Shown: positions 1 through 10,130 of the stretch, in pieces
Position numbering within the stretch: position 1 is the first letter of the stretch
How the letters are laid out: each line of letters begins with the position of its first letter
Notes under the pieces: model-generated
What the model saw: only the letters and a program-made list of their open reading frames with translations
Told to the model about the DNA's origin: nothing
The model's database searches: none
Made by a program: the position numbers and the translations under genes
Source: Coenobita brevimanus
Taxonomy: Eukaryota > Arthropoda > Malacostraca > Decapoda > Coenobitidae
Length of the DNA stretch: 64,000 nt
NCBI GenBank assembly: GCA_032717465.1
Contig: CM064670.1
Location: 14,786,431-14,850,430, forward strand
Direction of reading: 5' to 3'

Positions 1-930
1 AAACAAGGAATATGAATTGAATTGGTAAAGTCTTTAGGCTGTATGTTTACAAGAAAAATTATGAGTTTCACAATTTTGGGAGACAAAATGGAACAAAAAT
101 GTTTGCTAATCGGAAAAAAATTACTCTTTCGATCCATATGTTCTCGTAGGTTCGCATTCAGTTCCACATTCTTTGTTCGGTATCGCTTTTCCCAATATAA
201 TTCGGACCAACTGAGCACAGTTATTTCTGCTCCTTAAAGTTTGTGTACATTTACTGCTCATTCTTTTGTTCGTTCTTATGTGAATGTGTGAAAGAGAGAG
301 GCCTGATACAAACAATAATGTATTCCATTGTCCCTTTCATAGCTACCGGCCTTGAACAACTCTTTACTGTACCGGTGTCAGTGATGTTGAGACAGGGCGA
401 GCTATAAAAAACTGCAAGCAATTATGGTAAGGGAACGAAGGTCACTGGTATGTTTACACGACCCTACTCTACCATCCCAAACAGTCAGGCGTTCACAGTT
501 CACTTCATCCCAGATGTTTTCGCTGATGTTTACATGTTAATATAACAGGCATCCTAATTTTATAAATTCTTTCACGAATCACAGCAAATCACAGCATGGG
601 TTTACGGGGGGGGGGGAGGTGTGTCAGACGAGTCTTTTCACATTAGAAAAAAATTGATTTTAGAACTTTGAAAATATGGTCCCGAGGCTGACCATGGGAG
701 CATGCAAATTTCTGAACTCACAGCCTTTGAGGGGGTTTAACATACTGCTTTACATTAGGCAGTAAAAGCACCTTACCAAATCAGTTCTTCCTGATAGTCT
801 GTTATATTTTCTTGATTATTTCTGGGTTGGTAAATAACGTTTCTTGTTAAATCTGTTTCCACGGTGTTTTTAGCTGTTCTGATGTGACAACTCTTGCTTG
901 TATTGCTAATATAATGGCGGAAAGGACTGT
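1..930. other. Unassigned non-coding sequence
   Basis: I recognise no gene, RNA or element here. Short open frames have no family resemblance. The only notable feature is a G-run near 606-616. It lies downstream (in gene orientation) of the last exon I can see, so it is either intron or flanking DNA of the hnRNP M-like gene. Confidence 0.5.
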
Positions 931-1445
931 TTTAAGTGTTTAAACCTGGCCTAACCTAACTTAACTGCACCTAATAATTTAACCTAACCTAACCTCCAGT
1001 TGGGAAATTGGGAAATGGAATCCACCTTTGGGCACGTTCAGTTTCTTCAATGTGCTGGAAACATCGTAGGTACGGCTTAAGGAAAGTGACGATAATAACA
1101 GGGAGGACAAAACACCAGTCAGTTCGCTACTTATGTTGTCATCCCCCTTCTCATGTTTACAACTCTACAGTATTTTCATTGTGTAAGTGAAAAATGGCTC
1201 CCAAGAAACAAGTAAAGGATAAAAGCAATCCTTCTAAGCCAAACAGAGAGTGCAAGGTGTTATCACTGGCACAGAAAATAGAGATTTTAGATATGCTGAA
1301 AAGTGGAATGTCATTGGCTGAAGTCGGGCACTTATGTGGAAATAATATGCCATTTTGTGATGATGACTTGAGCATCCGCGGAATTTCCCTTCCGCAGGGG
1401 TCTCTGGTACCCAACCCCCTGCAGATAACAAGGGTCTATTGTATT
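930..1445 (+). mobile_element. Tigger/pogo-like DNA transposon relic
   Basis: The stretch with CCTAACC-type repeats (about 943-990) and the following 100 bases is closely similar to 45350-45715, so it is a dispersed repeat. It leads into the first codons of a Tigger-type transposase at 1194. It ends near 1440 in a segment rich in CCGCGG and CCCCTGCAGATAAC, which looks like a Tigger terminal repeat. I could not find the opposite terminal repeat, so the left boundary is uncertain. The transposase is cut after about 50 codons, so this is an internal-deletion derivative. Confidence 0.6.
1194..1350 (+). pseudogene. Tigger transposase N-terminal fragment
   Basis: The frame opens with MAPKKQ and a basic stretch, then KVLSLAQKIEILDMLKSGMS. 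That is the start of the CENP-B/Psq-type helix-turn-helix found at the N terminus of Tigger and jerky-like transposases. Similarity stops near residue 51 (about 1346), and the frame then runs into terminal-repeat-like DNA, so no catalytic domain is left. The same leftover piece is seen at 18323 and at 49269. The family is confident; the fragment cannot be functional. Confidence 0.75.
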
Positions 1446-3165
1446 CGCCTTTATTGCAACAAGTGGGGGGGGGGGGGAAGCTTTGTGCTCAATCTTTGTT
1501 ATGAACTTACAGTCTTTGGTCTAGTAAATTCGGATCTTACGATACGTGAAGACCCTAATTGTCGACATAAATAGTTAGGTAAGATAATTATGTGAGTTAA
1601 GCTCTTGTGGATTATACTATCATACAAATTATATTGCTTGGCTCACTTGTTTATTTTTCACGATTACTGCACTCGAGTGTATCTGAGAAGTGAGATACGC
1701 AATCACTCCATGCTGACAACTTCTTTATAGTTTTTTCCCTTTATTGTTGATGACTAATGATTTTCAAAAAGTTTCACATTGCATTTCCTTTTTTAATGGG
1801 TGCTGACAGTGATTCATGATGAAATATGCATGATGCTGGGGGGCATTATTCACATGTTGTTTAGGTCAAGTTTTTCCTTGATTTCTAATGAGGACTTTCA
1901 AGATGCTTAGTGGAAATCCTTGGTGATTAAAATTTTTATGGAAGGTATTAGGGAGCAAAACTAATCAATTAGGTTAGGTTAGGTTAGAATGCAGTAGCTA
2001 TGCACTGATGTGTCCAGTCGGTAAGGTCGTATGTAAACACACTGTAATAATCTATCTTTAAATATATTTTTAATGAAAAGTATGAGGCTCCTAGAACCTA
2101 ACCCCCTATTTTACATGTAAATTTATGTAATGTTTTAGCACGAAATTGATTTTGCATGAGGTTCTGCATAACCTATCTCGTGTTGTATGAAGACACTACT
2201 GTACTGCGCTGGAGTAATACTCTCCCATTTGCAGGGGAACGCTCTCCCTTTCGTGCATTACGATTACCAAAAGATACGGATAGGGCAAGATGAATGCCTA
2301 CCCACTGTTTAACCTATGGCTGTTAATTTCCATCGAACAAATCTATCAAAACTTAATCTTTGGCAAGTTTAGTGTTCCAATAACAGCCTCTGATAAGGTA
2401 TCTATTATTACTACTTTATTCCTTCAGACTCTTATCACAATCATCATCATCCTTACACAATTTCGCATATTCAACAGGATATGGAGAGCCAGAACCCAGC
2501 TCTGATCTCTCTGGAGACATAAAGGTACATTCCCCCCTTCAATGCCACAGGAGAAACAAGTCTGCTCGAACAGTGTATGTTAGGAAGTAGGGCTACTGCA
2601 TTCCTATACTAACACAGAAACAGAGGTGAGGGAGGATCCAATCCAAATCTCAACACTCTCTTTCTATCTTTTTTTTTTTACAACAGGGAGACCTGGGTAG
2701 CATTTGCTCCTCAATTTTGAGTGATATTCTGGAAAGTGATAGAGTACTCATTCTTCCCATGAAAGCAGAAATACAGATGCATTTAAGGTCTTAATATGTA
2801 TGAATGTGTATGGGATCAGCTACCATTTCCAAGATGACACACAGGTATCAATGGGTCTTATTTAGAAACCCAATTTATATAAACAAAAAAGTCTCAGAAG
2901 GTAAACATCTGCATAGGTACAGGTTGTATAGTTCTAATGTATTTTATGCATGACCATGATGCAAAGTAATGATGATAATGGAATATAAACATATCTGACA
3001 TACAGGATATCAGTTTCAAAATTTCATCTACAAAAAATACTTTCCATAATGAAAACTGATCCTAAGTACCACGTATTCACTAAAATCCCTTGTGCATACT
3101 ACTGGTATTTAGATAGCAAATTAACTTTAATCCTGTTACCAAGAAAGAATAATTACAATATTGCA
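1446..3165. other. Unassigned non-coding sequence with a TTAGG run
   Basis: I see no gene or recognisable transposon here. A perfect run of 3.8 TTAGG units sits at 1969-1987 and a poly-T tract at about 2670. Otherwise it is AT-rich unique-looking sequence, plausibly intron or flank of the hnRNP M-like gene. Confidence 0.5.
1969..1987 (+). repeat. Interstitial TTAGG repeat
   Basis: Almost four perfect TTAGG units. TTAGG is the ancestral arthropod telomere repeat. Similar TTAGG or CCTAA-rich tracts occur at about 943-990, 16256-16310 and 45420-45490, mostly inside Tigger-like elements. Confidence 0.7.
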
Positions 3166-3169
3166 TGTT

Positions 3170-3535
3170 GGTAGGTGGCGATGACCATCATCCACTTGCT
3201 TTCAGTAGTGCTGCCTACTTCTCCCTGCACCTTTACCATTCTTTTTCTGTGTCTGTCTCAGTTTCTTCCTATTTCCCCCATCTTGCCTGTCACTTTTTAT
3301 TACTCTTCTTGCCTTTTCAGGAGCCTTTACAGTGAGAGACATGCCTAATGGTTTTCTGTAAGCCAGGAAACCATTTACAACACTACGTGGTAATCATGTA
3401 ACCAACTCATACATGTTTCCTACGTGTCAACAAGTGAGTTGGCGAAGGGTCAGTGCCCTTCCTTGTAAAACAACTGACTCTAAAGTCAAGCAACCACCCC
3501 TTACGGGATTATGGCGTCTGGTTATAGAAAGATAA
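3170..3535 (+). mobile_element. SINE, head H with LINE-A-type tail
   Basis: About 365 bases closely resemble 24586-24960: the ATCATCCACT head, a pyrimidine-rich middle, GGTTTTCTGTAAGCCAGGAA, and the 3' module CCTTACGGGATTATGG followed by a TCTGG(C/T)(A/T)ATAG tail. That 3' module is also the 3' end of LINE A (see 36660 and the minus-strand copies at 46806 and 49955). I see no tRNA promoter boxes in this head. The copy is older than the 24586 copy, because its tail is degraded. Confidence 0.75.
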
Positions 3536-3574
3536 TGATTACACATTCACTATAGTTTCATTTTATTTATAATG

Positions 3575-3695
3575 GCTCTGCCTGCATGTGCTGGTCTCAG
3601 TCACCTAATGGCAGCTCTCAATGCTGCACATTTCTAGCAGCCTCTCTATTCAGTCCCTTAACTCTCAGGTCACACTTACAGCCTTAGATTAATTG
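3575..3695 (-). mobile_element. LINE C 3' fragment
   Basis: About 110 bases match the 3' end of LINE C as seen at 26155-26260 (CACCTAATGGC, then the GCAGCCTC and TTCAGTCCCTTAAC motifs) with many substitutions. It is a heavily 5'-truncated, old copy on the minus strand. Confidence 0.65.
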
Positions 3696-4135
3696 TCGGA
3701 GGAATTACTGGTGCTTGCTATAAAGACCTATGTGAAACAGAAAATAACTATTGAGATGAAGAGGTCTTGAATTATAGTTTGTTAGTGCCATCCTTAACAT
3801 AAGGGTGTGAAACTTAGGAAAAGTGCTAGTTTGAAAAAGTGAAAGTAGAAGCAACTGAAATGGAATTATTACCAAATGCTGTTATCACTTCATACATCAG
3901 ATATGAAGTGACACAGATCTGTTACAGAAGGAAATTATTGATTAAAAGGTGTAACTGTGCTTAGATGGGATGGTCAGAGAATGAATATGGGCAAGCACAC
4001 TGTTGTTGCTGTTAAGGCCCTAAGCTCATCTGCATGTGAACCCAGTGGACTGTAGGCTGTATGTCTTATCCTGTTCAACCTATGCAACCCATACATCTTT
4101 CTCAACATGTTCAGCCTCATGGATTTTTCACCTAC
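3696..4135. other. Unassigned sequence with a dispersed-repeat scrap
   Basis: No gene is visible. The segment 4010-4065 (AAGCTCATCTG, GAACCCAGTGGA) resembles 6215-6260, just before the tRNA-derived SINE, so it belongs to a dispersed repeat that I cannot name. Confidence 0.4.
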
Positions 4136-4140
4136 GTTAA

Positions 4141-4731
4141 CCCCTTGGGGATAGGCATTGTTTGTAAAACAGTCAGGAGCAGAAATTTTTTGTAAAAAAC
4201 AGGTGATTTATCAAAAATCACTCCTGTCAAAACTATTAAACCCCTTTAGCTTTAAAAATGAGTGGTGTTCCAATGTCATATGATTATCTATTGCAGAGCT
4301 GTGGCTGAAAACACAAAGGTACAAGCACACTGGACACGGTAGTATTCAGCAGTTAGTGGCAAGGGGAGTGTCAATGCAATGACTGTCCAAACAGGAAGCG
4401 TCAGCTTCACAAACGACAAATTGTCAGAAGCAGTTCATCGGTGCAGACATGTCACTGTCCATGCTATCAATCCTGGGGATGTCACTAGGCAGTGCACCAC
4501 ATTTTGGAACATGCTATGTGTAGCAAAGAGAGTGAAGGGTGAGCGGAACGACAAACCTCTTTGCTCATTCAGTGTGGCCACCCACATAGGATTTTGTGAG
4601 TATTGTCATGTCACTACACCCCTCCCTGCTCGTCTCACCGCTCATCGCGTTTGATGTGTCTAAACGTTCTGGAACAGGGACCGACATCCCCATAACATAC
4701 GTTCCAGAATGCAGTCCGACCATTAGGGGTT
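4141..4731. mobile_element. Possible piggyBac-like MITE
   Basis: The left end follows a TTAA (4137-4140) and begins CCCCTTGGGGAT. The right side reads ATTAGGGGTTAC, which as its complement starts GTAACCCCTAATGG, close to the left end, but the last TTAA is not intact. A 9-base inverted repeat (TTCTGGAAC / GTTCCAGAA) lies near the right end. No transposase is present. The call rests only on these ends and is weak compared with the elements at 6860 and 8554. Confidence 0.3.
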
Positions 4732-4739
4732 ACAGGCAA

Positions 4740-5490
4740 AATTCATAGCACTTGCAACACTACAACTCTGAATTTGGAACTGTTTTAATATTTGTCTGTG
4801 ATGATAGCATGGTGCAGATCAAGTAGTTTTGAAACCTGCAGTGTGTTCTGTGAGTGTAAGACCGAGTTCCCTTTACCCTCTCTGGTTTAATTTGGTGTGG
4901 AATTTTGTGTCCTAACAGGAATACACAGGATACAGCTGACTGTAACCGAAAGTGTCAACAGTTCCAAATCCACTCCTCTCATTTTTTGGCTCATCATACC
5001 AAAGCTACACAACCAAATACTGTACTAAACTAAGCACAAACACATCTTCATGCAATAATTTTGCAGCCTGCCGACTCAGTCCCCTTTCTTACTTGATACA
5101 CTATACAGTACTCCTCCCCTTTCGCACTGGTTATACAAAAGAGATTCCCATGAATACCATTTTTCAGCAAATATTGGTCATGCCTCCCCCAAACAGTAAC
5201 AATGACCAACTGTATATGGTTGTGTAAAACATCACCAGACATTAGAATGCATATTGTACTGTATATAAATTTATAGCTAATGCTTACAAAAACTGTCAGA
5301 ATAATACAGCTACCTGTTTTTAATCACACTGTATTTACCTTACCTCTTTCCCCATGCTCTGTATGCTCACTTCTGTTCATATGCACTTGTGCAGCTGTAT
5401 TCATATTTATCATCCACCATGAAGTTGTCAGAAAAAATAATTTTACATTTAATTACTTATTAAAGATACATGAATATCTACAAATACTGT
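4740..5490. other. Unassigned non-coding sequence
   Basis: Short open frames on both strands show no domain or family resemblance. I see no repeat that recurs elsewhere in the window. Confidence 0.45.
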
Positions 5491-5491
5491 A

Positions 5492-5830
5492 CAGTCGGGC
5501 CTTGTTATATGACTTCTCATTATGGGCATATCCGGTTTAGCGATGCAACTGGATATACGACTTCTCATTATGGGCATATCCTGGTTTAGCGATGCAACTG
5601 GTTATACGACCTCTCATTATGGGCATATCCTGGTTTAGCGATGCAACTGGTTAAGTAAAAACCCATCGCCAGGCGAGGTATTGTCTCTTGGGGTAGATTT
5701 AACATGTAAAGTATAGGGATGCATTTTTGAGCCTTGGGTTTCCCCCCAAACCAAGTCCTAAACCCACCCAAGTGAGTCCCCCCAAAAAAATGTAAAGCCA
5801 ATCTAAATGGCCTAACAGCTGTAAAAGAAG
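5492..5830. mobile_element. Non-autonomous DNA element with tandem terminal units
   Basis: It begins after a TA with CAGTCGGGCC, as Tigger/pogo-type elements do, and carries three tandem units (5505-5650). The part at 5730-5815 (AAACCAAGTCC, GCCAATCTAAATGGCCTAAC) is the reverse complement of 29460-29570 inside another TA-flanked element, so both belong to one family. I could not place the right end. Confidence 0.5.
5505..5650 (+). repeat. Three-unit tandem repeat, 48-49 bp period
   Basis: Units at 5505-5552, 5553-5601 and 5602-5650 each contain CTCATTATGGGCATATCC and GGTTTAGCGATGCAACTGG. Units two and three share an inserted T that unit one lacks, so unit three arose by duplication of unit two or the reverse. 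Confidence 0.9.
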
Positions 5831-5958
5831 CTAAGCTAAGCCTACAACCAGTGCCCGTCTCACTTGAACCCAGTCAAGGTCACTGAAGAATGCAATCTCA
5901 GACTAGTGAATGGCTTATTATTCCTTTTATTCATTTGTTTTTCCTTCCTCTGTTCTGT

Positions 5959-5960
<2 letters not shown>

Positions 5961-5992
<32 letters not shown>
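5961..5992 (+). repeat. (GA)n microsatellite
   Basis: Sixteen perfect GA units. Similar GA tracts occur near 16167-16191 and 62590-62623. Confidence 0.95.
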
Positions 5993-5993
<1 letters not shown>

Positions 5994-6261
5994 TAAAGTA
6001 AATCCAACTCTTCATTTGAAACCACTCTCCTGAGTTTAATAAAACTGCCTATATTGAAAACAAAGTGGAACATGTGTCAGTGGATTGAAGAGGTTAGTGC
6101 TTTCCCAACTACAGGGTCAACTCACAGCTATATTACATTTTCACACATCTCAGAGGACAGGCCAGTATAGTGATCTGATTTTGGGTATGACCAGTGTGGT
6201 TTGTTGTTTTTGTGGCCCCAAGCTCATCTGGACGCGAACCCAGTGGAGTGAAGGCTGAAAC

Positions 6262-6592
6262 TGCCCAATCGGTAGAGAGTTGGCTTGTAGTCCTAACGGA
6301 CCCGGGTTCAAATCCCTCTGGAGCAGGGAACAGTTTACGGATTTGAATTTCATAAAAGCAGACTTTACTGATCTAACAGAAGACCCGCCGACATGTTGTA
6401 AAAATACCCCCGCTAATACCAATACACCAGTCCCGTATGAGACAGCCCTAGCATGTATTCAGTACGGACAGTGGGTGTTAGCGCCGAAGTGGTGACATGT
6501 GGAGGTGTGCAGTACGTAGGAGGACTACTGGGTCTTGGAAGCAGGTTGTGAAGCCTATGCTCAGAGTCAGTCACATAAAAAAAAAAAAAAAG
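6262..6592 (+). mobile_element. tRNA-derived SINE
   Basis: It has a box-A-like CCAATCGGTAGAG and a box-B-like GGGTTCAAATCC spaced as in a tRNA, followed by a body that matches 49690-49950 closely (AGGGAACAGTTTA, GACAGCCCTAGCATGTATTC, GGTGGGTGTTAGCGC-like). It ends in a run of 14 A. The tRNA-like head is not a functional tRNA gene, because the acceptor strand pairing is lost and the body continues past it. Confidence 0.85.
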
Positions 6593-6859
6593 TTCCAGCA
6601 GTCCATCAATATCCTTTCAGATGACTATGAGGGAGCTGAGGGATGTCTGTATAACCACAAAGTATGGAGGCAACTCAATGACATCACATGAAGGCATTCT
6701 TCATGTGAACACATCACACATTGTGAAAACTTTGATGGAATTTTCTCCCCTATTGGTTATATAACCCTCCACCACTTTCTCTCCCTATAGCATATAGTGG
6801 GGGAAGTAAAATGTCTTCCTAGAATCCGAGTGCTCCCAAGTGACAAGGGAGATTATTAA

Positions 6860-7518
6860 CCCCTTTGCGCACCGTGCCTCAATATGAGTCAAAACGGTTT
6901 TAGTTTGAAGAGGAACTGATGACACTCTATGACACTTACAGTGGCGGTCTGAAAGGATGCCGATTAGGCAATTCTGGACAAAAATATTCCCCAAAACTTA
7001 TGTTTGAGCATGAAATGAGTCAATATTTGGTGCATCATAGGGGAGGCTGTCTATTTCCAGGCCAACACTCTCAAATATTCACGGTTTTTAGTTTGAGAGG
7101 GAGAAGCGTACGCGATTTTTGGCGATTTACTCGAAAACTATTGGTCGTATCAGAATCCCACCAAAACCAGGTGAAAGCTCATGAAATTCTGCATCTAGAC
7201 ATATGCTTAGCTCTTGCATAATGTGGGCAAAGTTTTGTGCTACAGTGTAGCGAAGTTATTTTCATTGTTGAACAACAGTATTCACACCTCATTTTGGTAC
7301 TTTCACAGTATTTTACTCATGAATTTTGTGTGTTTTTATTAGCTAATCGCACAGTATAAACATCAGGGAAGATGATGTTTATACCATTATAGCGAATTTC
7401 TGAGGCAAATAAAATAAGTAGGAATGCCTTCCTTTGTGCTCGAGTCTAGCCAGCTCTCATGGCATTTTCTCTGATCATGTCACACACGCTTACAGAAAGC
7501 TTACGGTGCTCGAGGGGG
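6860..7518. mobile_element. piggyBac-like MITE
   Basis: TTAA lies at 6856-6859 and again at 7519-7522. The two inner ends are inverted copies of each other: CCCCTTTGCGCACCGT on the left, and on the right, read as its complement, CCCCCTCGAGCACCGT. TTAA target duplication and CCC-type ends are the piggyBac signature. The 659-base inside has no transposase and only short frames, so it would need transposase from elsewhere. Confidence 0.8.
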
Positions 7519-7522
7519 TTAA

Positions 7523-7920
7523 GGGTGGGGTGTCCAAAAAGTTATAGTTTCCAGTATGGAGGAAGAGTCTGCCTATGGACAGAAATGATGCAAAGTTGTA
7601 TAGGCCAGGTCAGACATTTACACTTCTTCTTTCAGAGCCATTGCCACAGTAAAGAAAGACACTCTGTAGGGGTAATGTCCACCCCCCCCCCCTTTTTTTT
7701 TACCTGCAATGTTTCCGTTACAGGCTGGGGGCCAAGGCAGCTGGTGAACCATGATCATGAATACATGCACCCACTGCAACATGTGAGATCCAAAACCTAC
7801 TAGAGCTATGGTATACAAGTGAATCTTCTTTCAGTCAGACACATGTTTTATTAAGGGCTCCCTAGAGAGAAAAAAGCAGTAAGTTATGCAAAAGATCAGA
7901 AAAGGCCAATGGCAACTTAC
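7523..7920. other. Intron sequence downstream of the hnRNP M-like exon
   Basis: This follows the splice donor at 7920-7919 on the minus strand. It holds a C/T homopolymer tract at about 7681-7701 and nothing else I can name. Confidence 0.5.
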
Positions 7921-8115
7921 TAGCAACATCGGTGAGTGCTGAACCATTGACTCCAAGACCCATGCCCAAGCTTTTTAGACCAGGTGGCAATTTGGTGGAG
8001 GCAGTTTCTTGTTTCTCTGTAACACGATCCATACGCACACTCATTTTCCTGTCATAATATGTCTGGTTGTGGAACATTGAGATTGCCTGAACTGCTTCAA
8101 CTGGATGCTCAAATT
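7921..8115 (-). CDS. hnRNP M-like RNA-binding protein, exon with RRM2 C-terminal half
   Basis: This 195-base exon starts after TTTTCATTTCAG (acceptor at 8117-8116) and ends at GTAAGT (donor from 7920). Its first two bases finish the codon left open by the exon at 19630. The product reads EFEHPVEAVQAISMFHNQ, then YYDRKMSVRMDR, the third strand, second helix and fourth strand of an RRM, followed by LPPGLKSLGMGLGVNG. The EAVQAISMF segment and the following short Gly/Leu/Met linker are characteristic of the second RRM of hnRNP M and MYEF2 (Rumpelstiltskin in flies), nuclear proteins that bind pre-mRNA and affect splicing or mRNA localisation. The exon ends in phase 1, so coding continues downstream, but I could not find the next exon in 1-7920. 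Family assignment is confident; which member is not. Confidence 0.88.
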
Positions 8116-8553
8116 CTGAAATGAAAAGAAAAATAATCCTCATCATTATGAATAAGTAAAGAGTAATTACGAAAGTGAAAGATCTAGCAGGCGCGTGAAA
8201 AGTTAAGGGTAAAAGCTGCGGAAATGGTACTACTAAGATTGTGTCTGGTGTGGATGAAGTAGCCACAACAAGAAACACTGGTGAAAGATAAGAAAAAGTC
8301 TAAATTTACAATATGATCATTCTTTCTTCTTCCTTCTGTCTATGGGTGACTACACTGAGTGGCAAGTCAAATGGAACCATGTGCTATGCTGGGTGGTAAC
8401 CATACAACCAAACTATGGCGCCTGGTGGTTTAATGTAATTAAGGTGCTCCAATCAGACTGAGCCGGTGCAGGTTTGTATCCAAGGGGAGGTTGGGGTTTA
8501 CTGCTCACATAATGCCACTCAGGGATGGACAAGGCTGGTCACTCTCAACTTAA

Positions 8554-10040
8554 CCCCTCAAGTACTAACAGGACTGATCGATCTTTTTTTAGGATTATGC
8601 TAATGGCAAATGTGATTGATAGAGAAGCCTTTGTAAAAAACTGCAGATGCTAGGCTTCGGCCCGATTGTGACATTTATCAATGCAAACCAATGAGAACTA
8701 AGTCCTGAGTAGGAAGGGGGGAAGATCCAGACCCCTACCCATGGTAGGGGGGGTGATTCCCCCACTGCCCTCTTACCACCTTCCTCTACCCCAATACCTT
8801 TGTTCCCTCCCCCTCCCTTGCCTCTCCATCCTCCATCATGCCACTGTGGTCCCCCCTCCCCCTCTGTCTCCCTGGGGAGGATTATATCCCCCCTACCCAC
8901 CCTCCACACCCCTGTACTCCTTCTCTGCCTGTCCTCTTTGTCTTGTGGTGTCTGTCTCCCACTTCTATACCCCCATACCACCCCTCCAGGGCTCCCCCCC
9001 CAACCCCTGTAGTATGCCATCCGCTTACCACTCCCCCCCCCCCCCCCCCCGCCTGGAGTATTATACGTCATTGTTACCATTCACATCGTGTGTTTTCATT
9101 CAATACCTGATTATTGTTGGTGCAGCTGCACACACCGATGCACACAACATGTGAAAAAACATACATTCTATATGTTTTTTATTTTGAGAGCTACACAGCT
9201 ATGAGGAAAGGGGGTGGGGGGAGGGAAGGTGGGGAGGGGAGAAGTGTTGGGGGGGAAGGGTGTTGGGAGTGAGTGAGGAACACTAACATAATTATTTTGC
9301 ATGCTATTGTTTGGGGGGGGGGGGGGGGGAAATGAGCTGGAAAATTCTGAAGGGGGGTAGGGGAGGAGGAAGGGTAGCTCTAGCTTGTTTTTCCCCTTGA
9401 AATTCTTACAGCTACTTGATTTGACAGCTCTGTGGGGAGGGGATGGGGGGGAAGGGGTGAGGGGAGAGGGTGCTGGAGTGTGTGAGTAAAACCAAGAGAA
9501 AGATTTTCCAATGCTTTTCCTTTATTTTTTTCTTTTTTGACAGCTACACAGCTATGAGGGAAGGGGATGGGGGAAGGGAAGGTGGGGATGGGAGAAGTGT
9601 TGGGGGGGAAGGGTGTTGTGAGTGAGTGAGGAACACCAACACAAGTATTGTTCATGTTATTGTTTGAAAAAAAAAAAAAAAAAATTATCTAGAAAAATCT
9701 GAAGGGTGGGGGTACAGGGGAGAGGAGGGGATGGGAGGAAGAGGGGGAGGTGATGGGAGTGGGTGAGGAAGGTCATGGGAGGGGAGGAATGAGGGAGGGA
9801 TGGGGTGAGAGGGCATAGAAAACTGAGTTGCCCTGCCTAGAAGGGTAACTTTTTTCAACTTTGACGGGCTATTGCTCATGAAACAGTTGGTCTAAAATGC
9901 TCTGGTTTGTGGCATAAGGTGTGTAAATTCAAGCTCTAAATCTTGGGCATAAAACTTTTTACATCTGTAAGAGTCGAAAAATCAGTTCCATATACAGGTT
10001 TTCAGGGAAGTTCAGTTGATCGAATTGCGTATCCTAGAGG
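8554..10040. mobile_element. piggyBac-like non-autonomous element, low-complexity interior
   Basis: TTAA copies at 8550-8553 and 10041-10044 flank 1487 bases. The ends are CCCCTCAAGTAC on the left and, as its complement on the right, CCTCTAGGATACGC, a loose inverted match. The host SINE carries a single TTAA at this exact site, so the duplication is real. The interior has no transposase. Most of it is a C-rich tract followed by G-rich tracts. Proline-rich open frames on the plus strand come from the C-rich composition and are not genes. Confidence 0.75.
8730..9870. repeat. Strand-asymmetric C-rich then G-rich block
   Basis: 8730-9060 is almost pure pyrimidine on the plus strand (long CCC and CTCC runs, including about 18 C near 9033-9051). 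9190-9835 is G/A-rich with many GGGG runs, including 18 G at about 9312-9329. Within it, 9186-9375 and 9537-9735 are two copies of one unit (ACAGCTACACAGCTATGAGG, GAAGTGTTGGGGGGGAAGG, GAGTGAGTGAGGAACAC) about 351 bases apart. The tracts could form G-quadruplex or triplex structures. Confidence 0.85.
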
Positions 10041-10130
10041 TTAAATGTCATGAACAACTAGCCTAGCCTGGTTTCCTACGCTCCTCAAGAGGCAACATAG
10101 GATTAGATGATGAATGAATGAACGAATGAA

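Larger units (their letters stand above)
8330..10130 (+). mobile_element. SINE with tail T2, split by a piggyBac-like element
   Basis: 8330-8549 matches the second half of the SINE at 51334-51818 (GACTACACTGAGTGGCAAG, GGTTTGTATCCAAGGGG, TAATGCCACTCAGGGA). The matching sequence resumes at 10045-10130 (ATGTCATGAACAACTAGCCT, GGTTTCCTACG, ATAGGATTAGATGATG) and ends in GAATGAATG repeats. The break falls exactly at a TTAA that the uninterrupted copy also has, which proves the insertion between them. Confidence 0.85.

Noticed and set aside
1969..1987. A telomere or chromosome-fusion scar
   Set aside because: Less than four TTAGG units, and similar tracts occur within Tigger-like elements in this window.
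8741..9154. Proline-rich open frames of 70-137 codons on the plus strand, Gly-rich on the minus
   Set aside because: They come from C/G-rich low-complexity DNA; three overlapping frames are open at once and none has domain-like composition.
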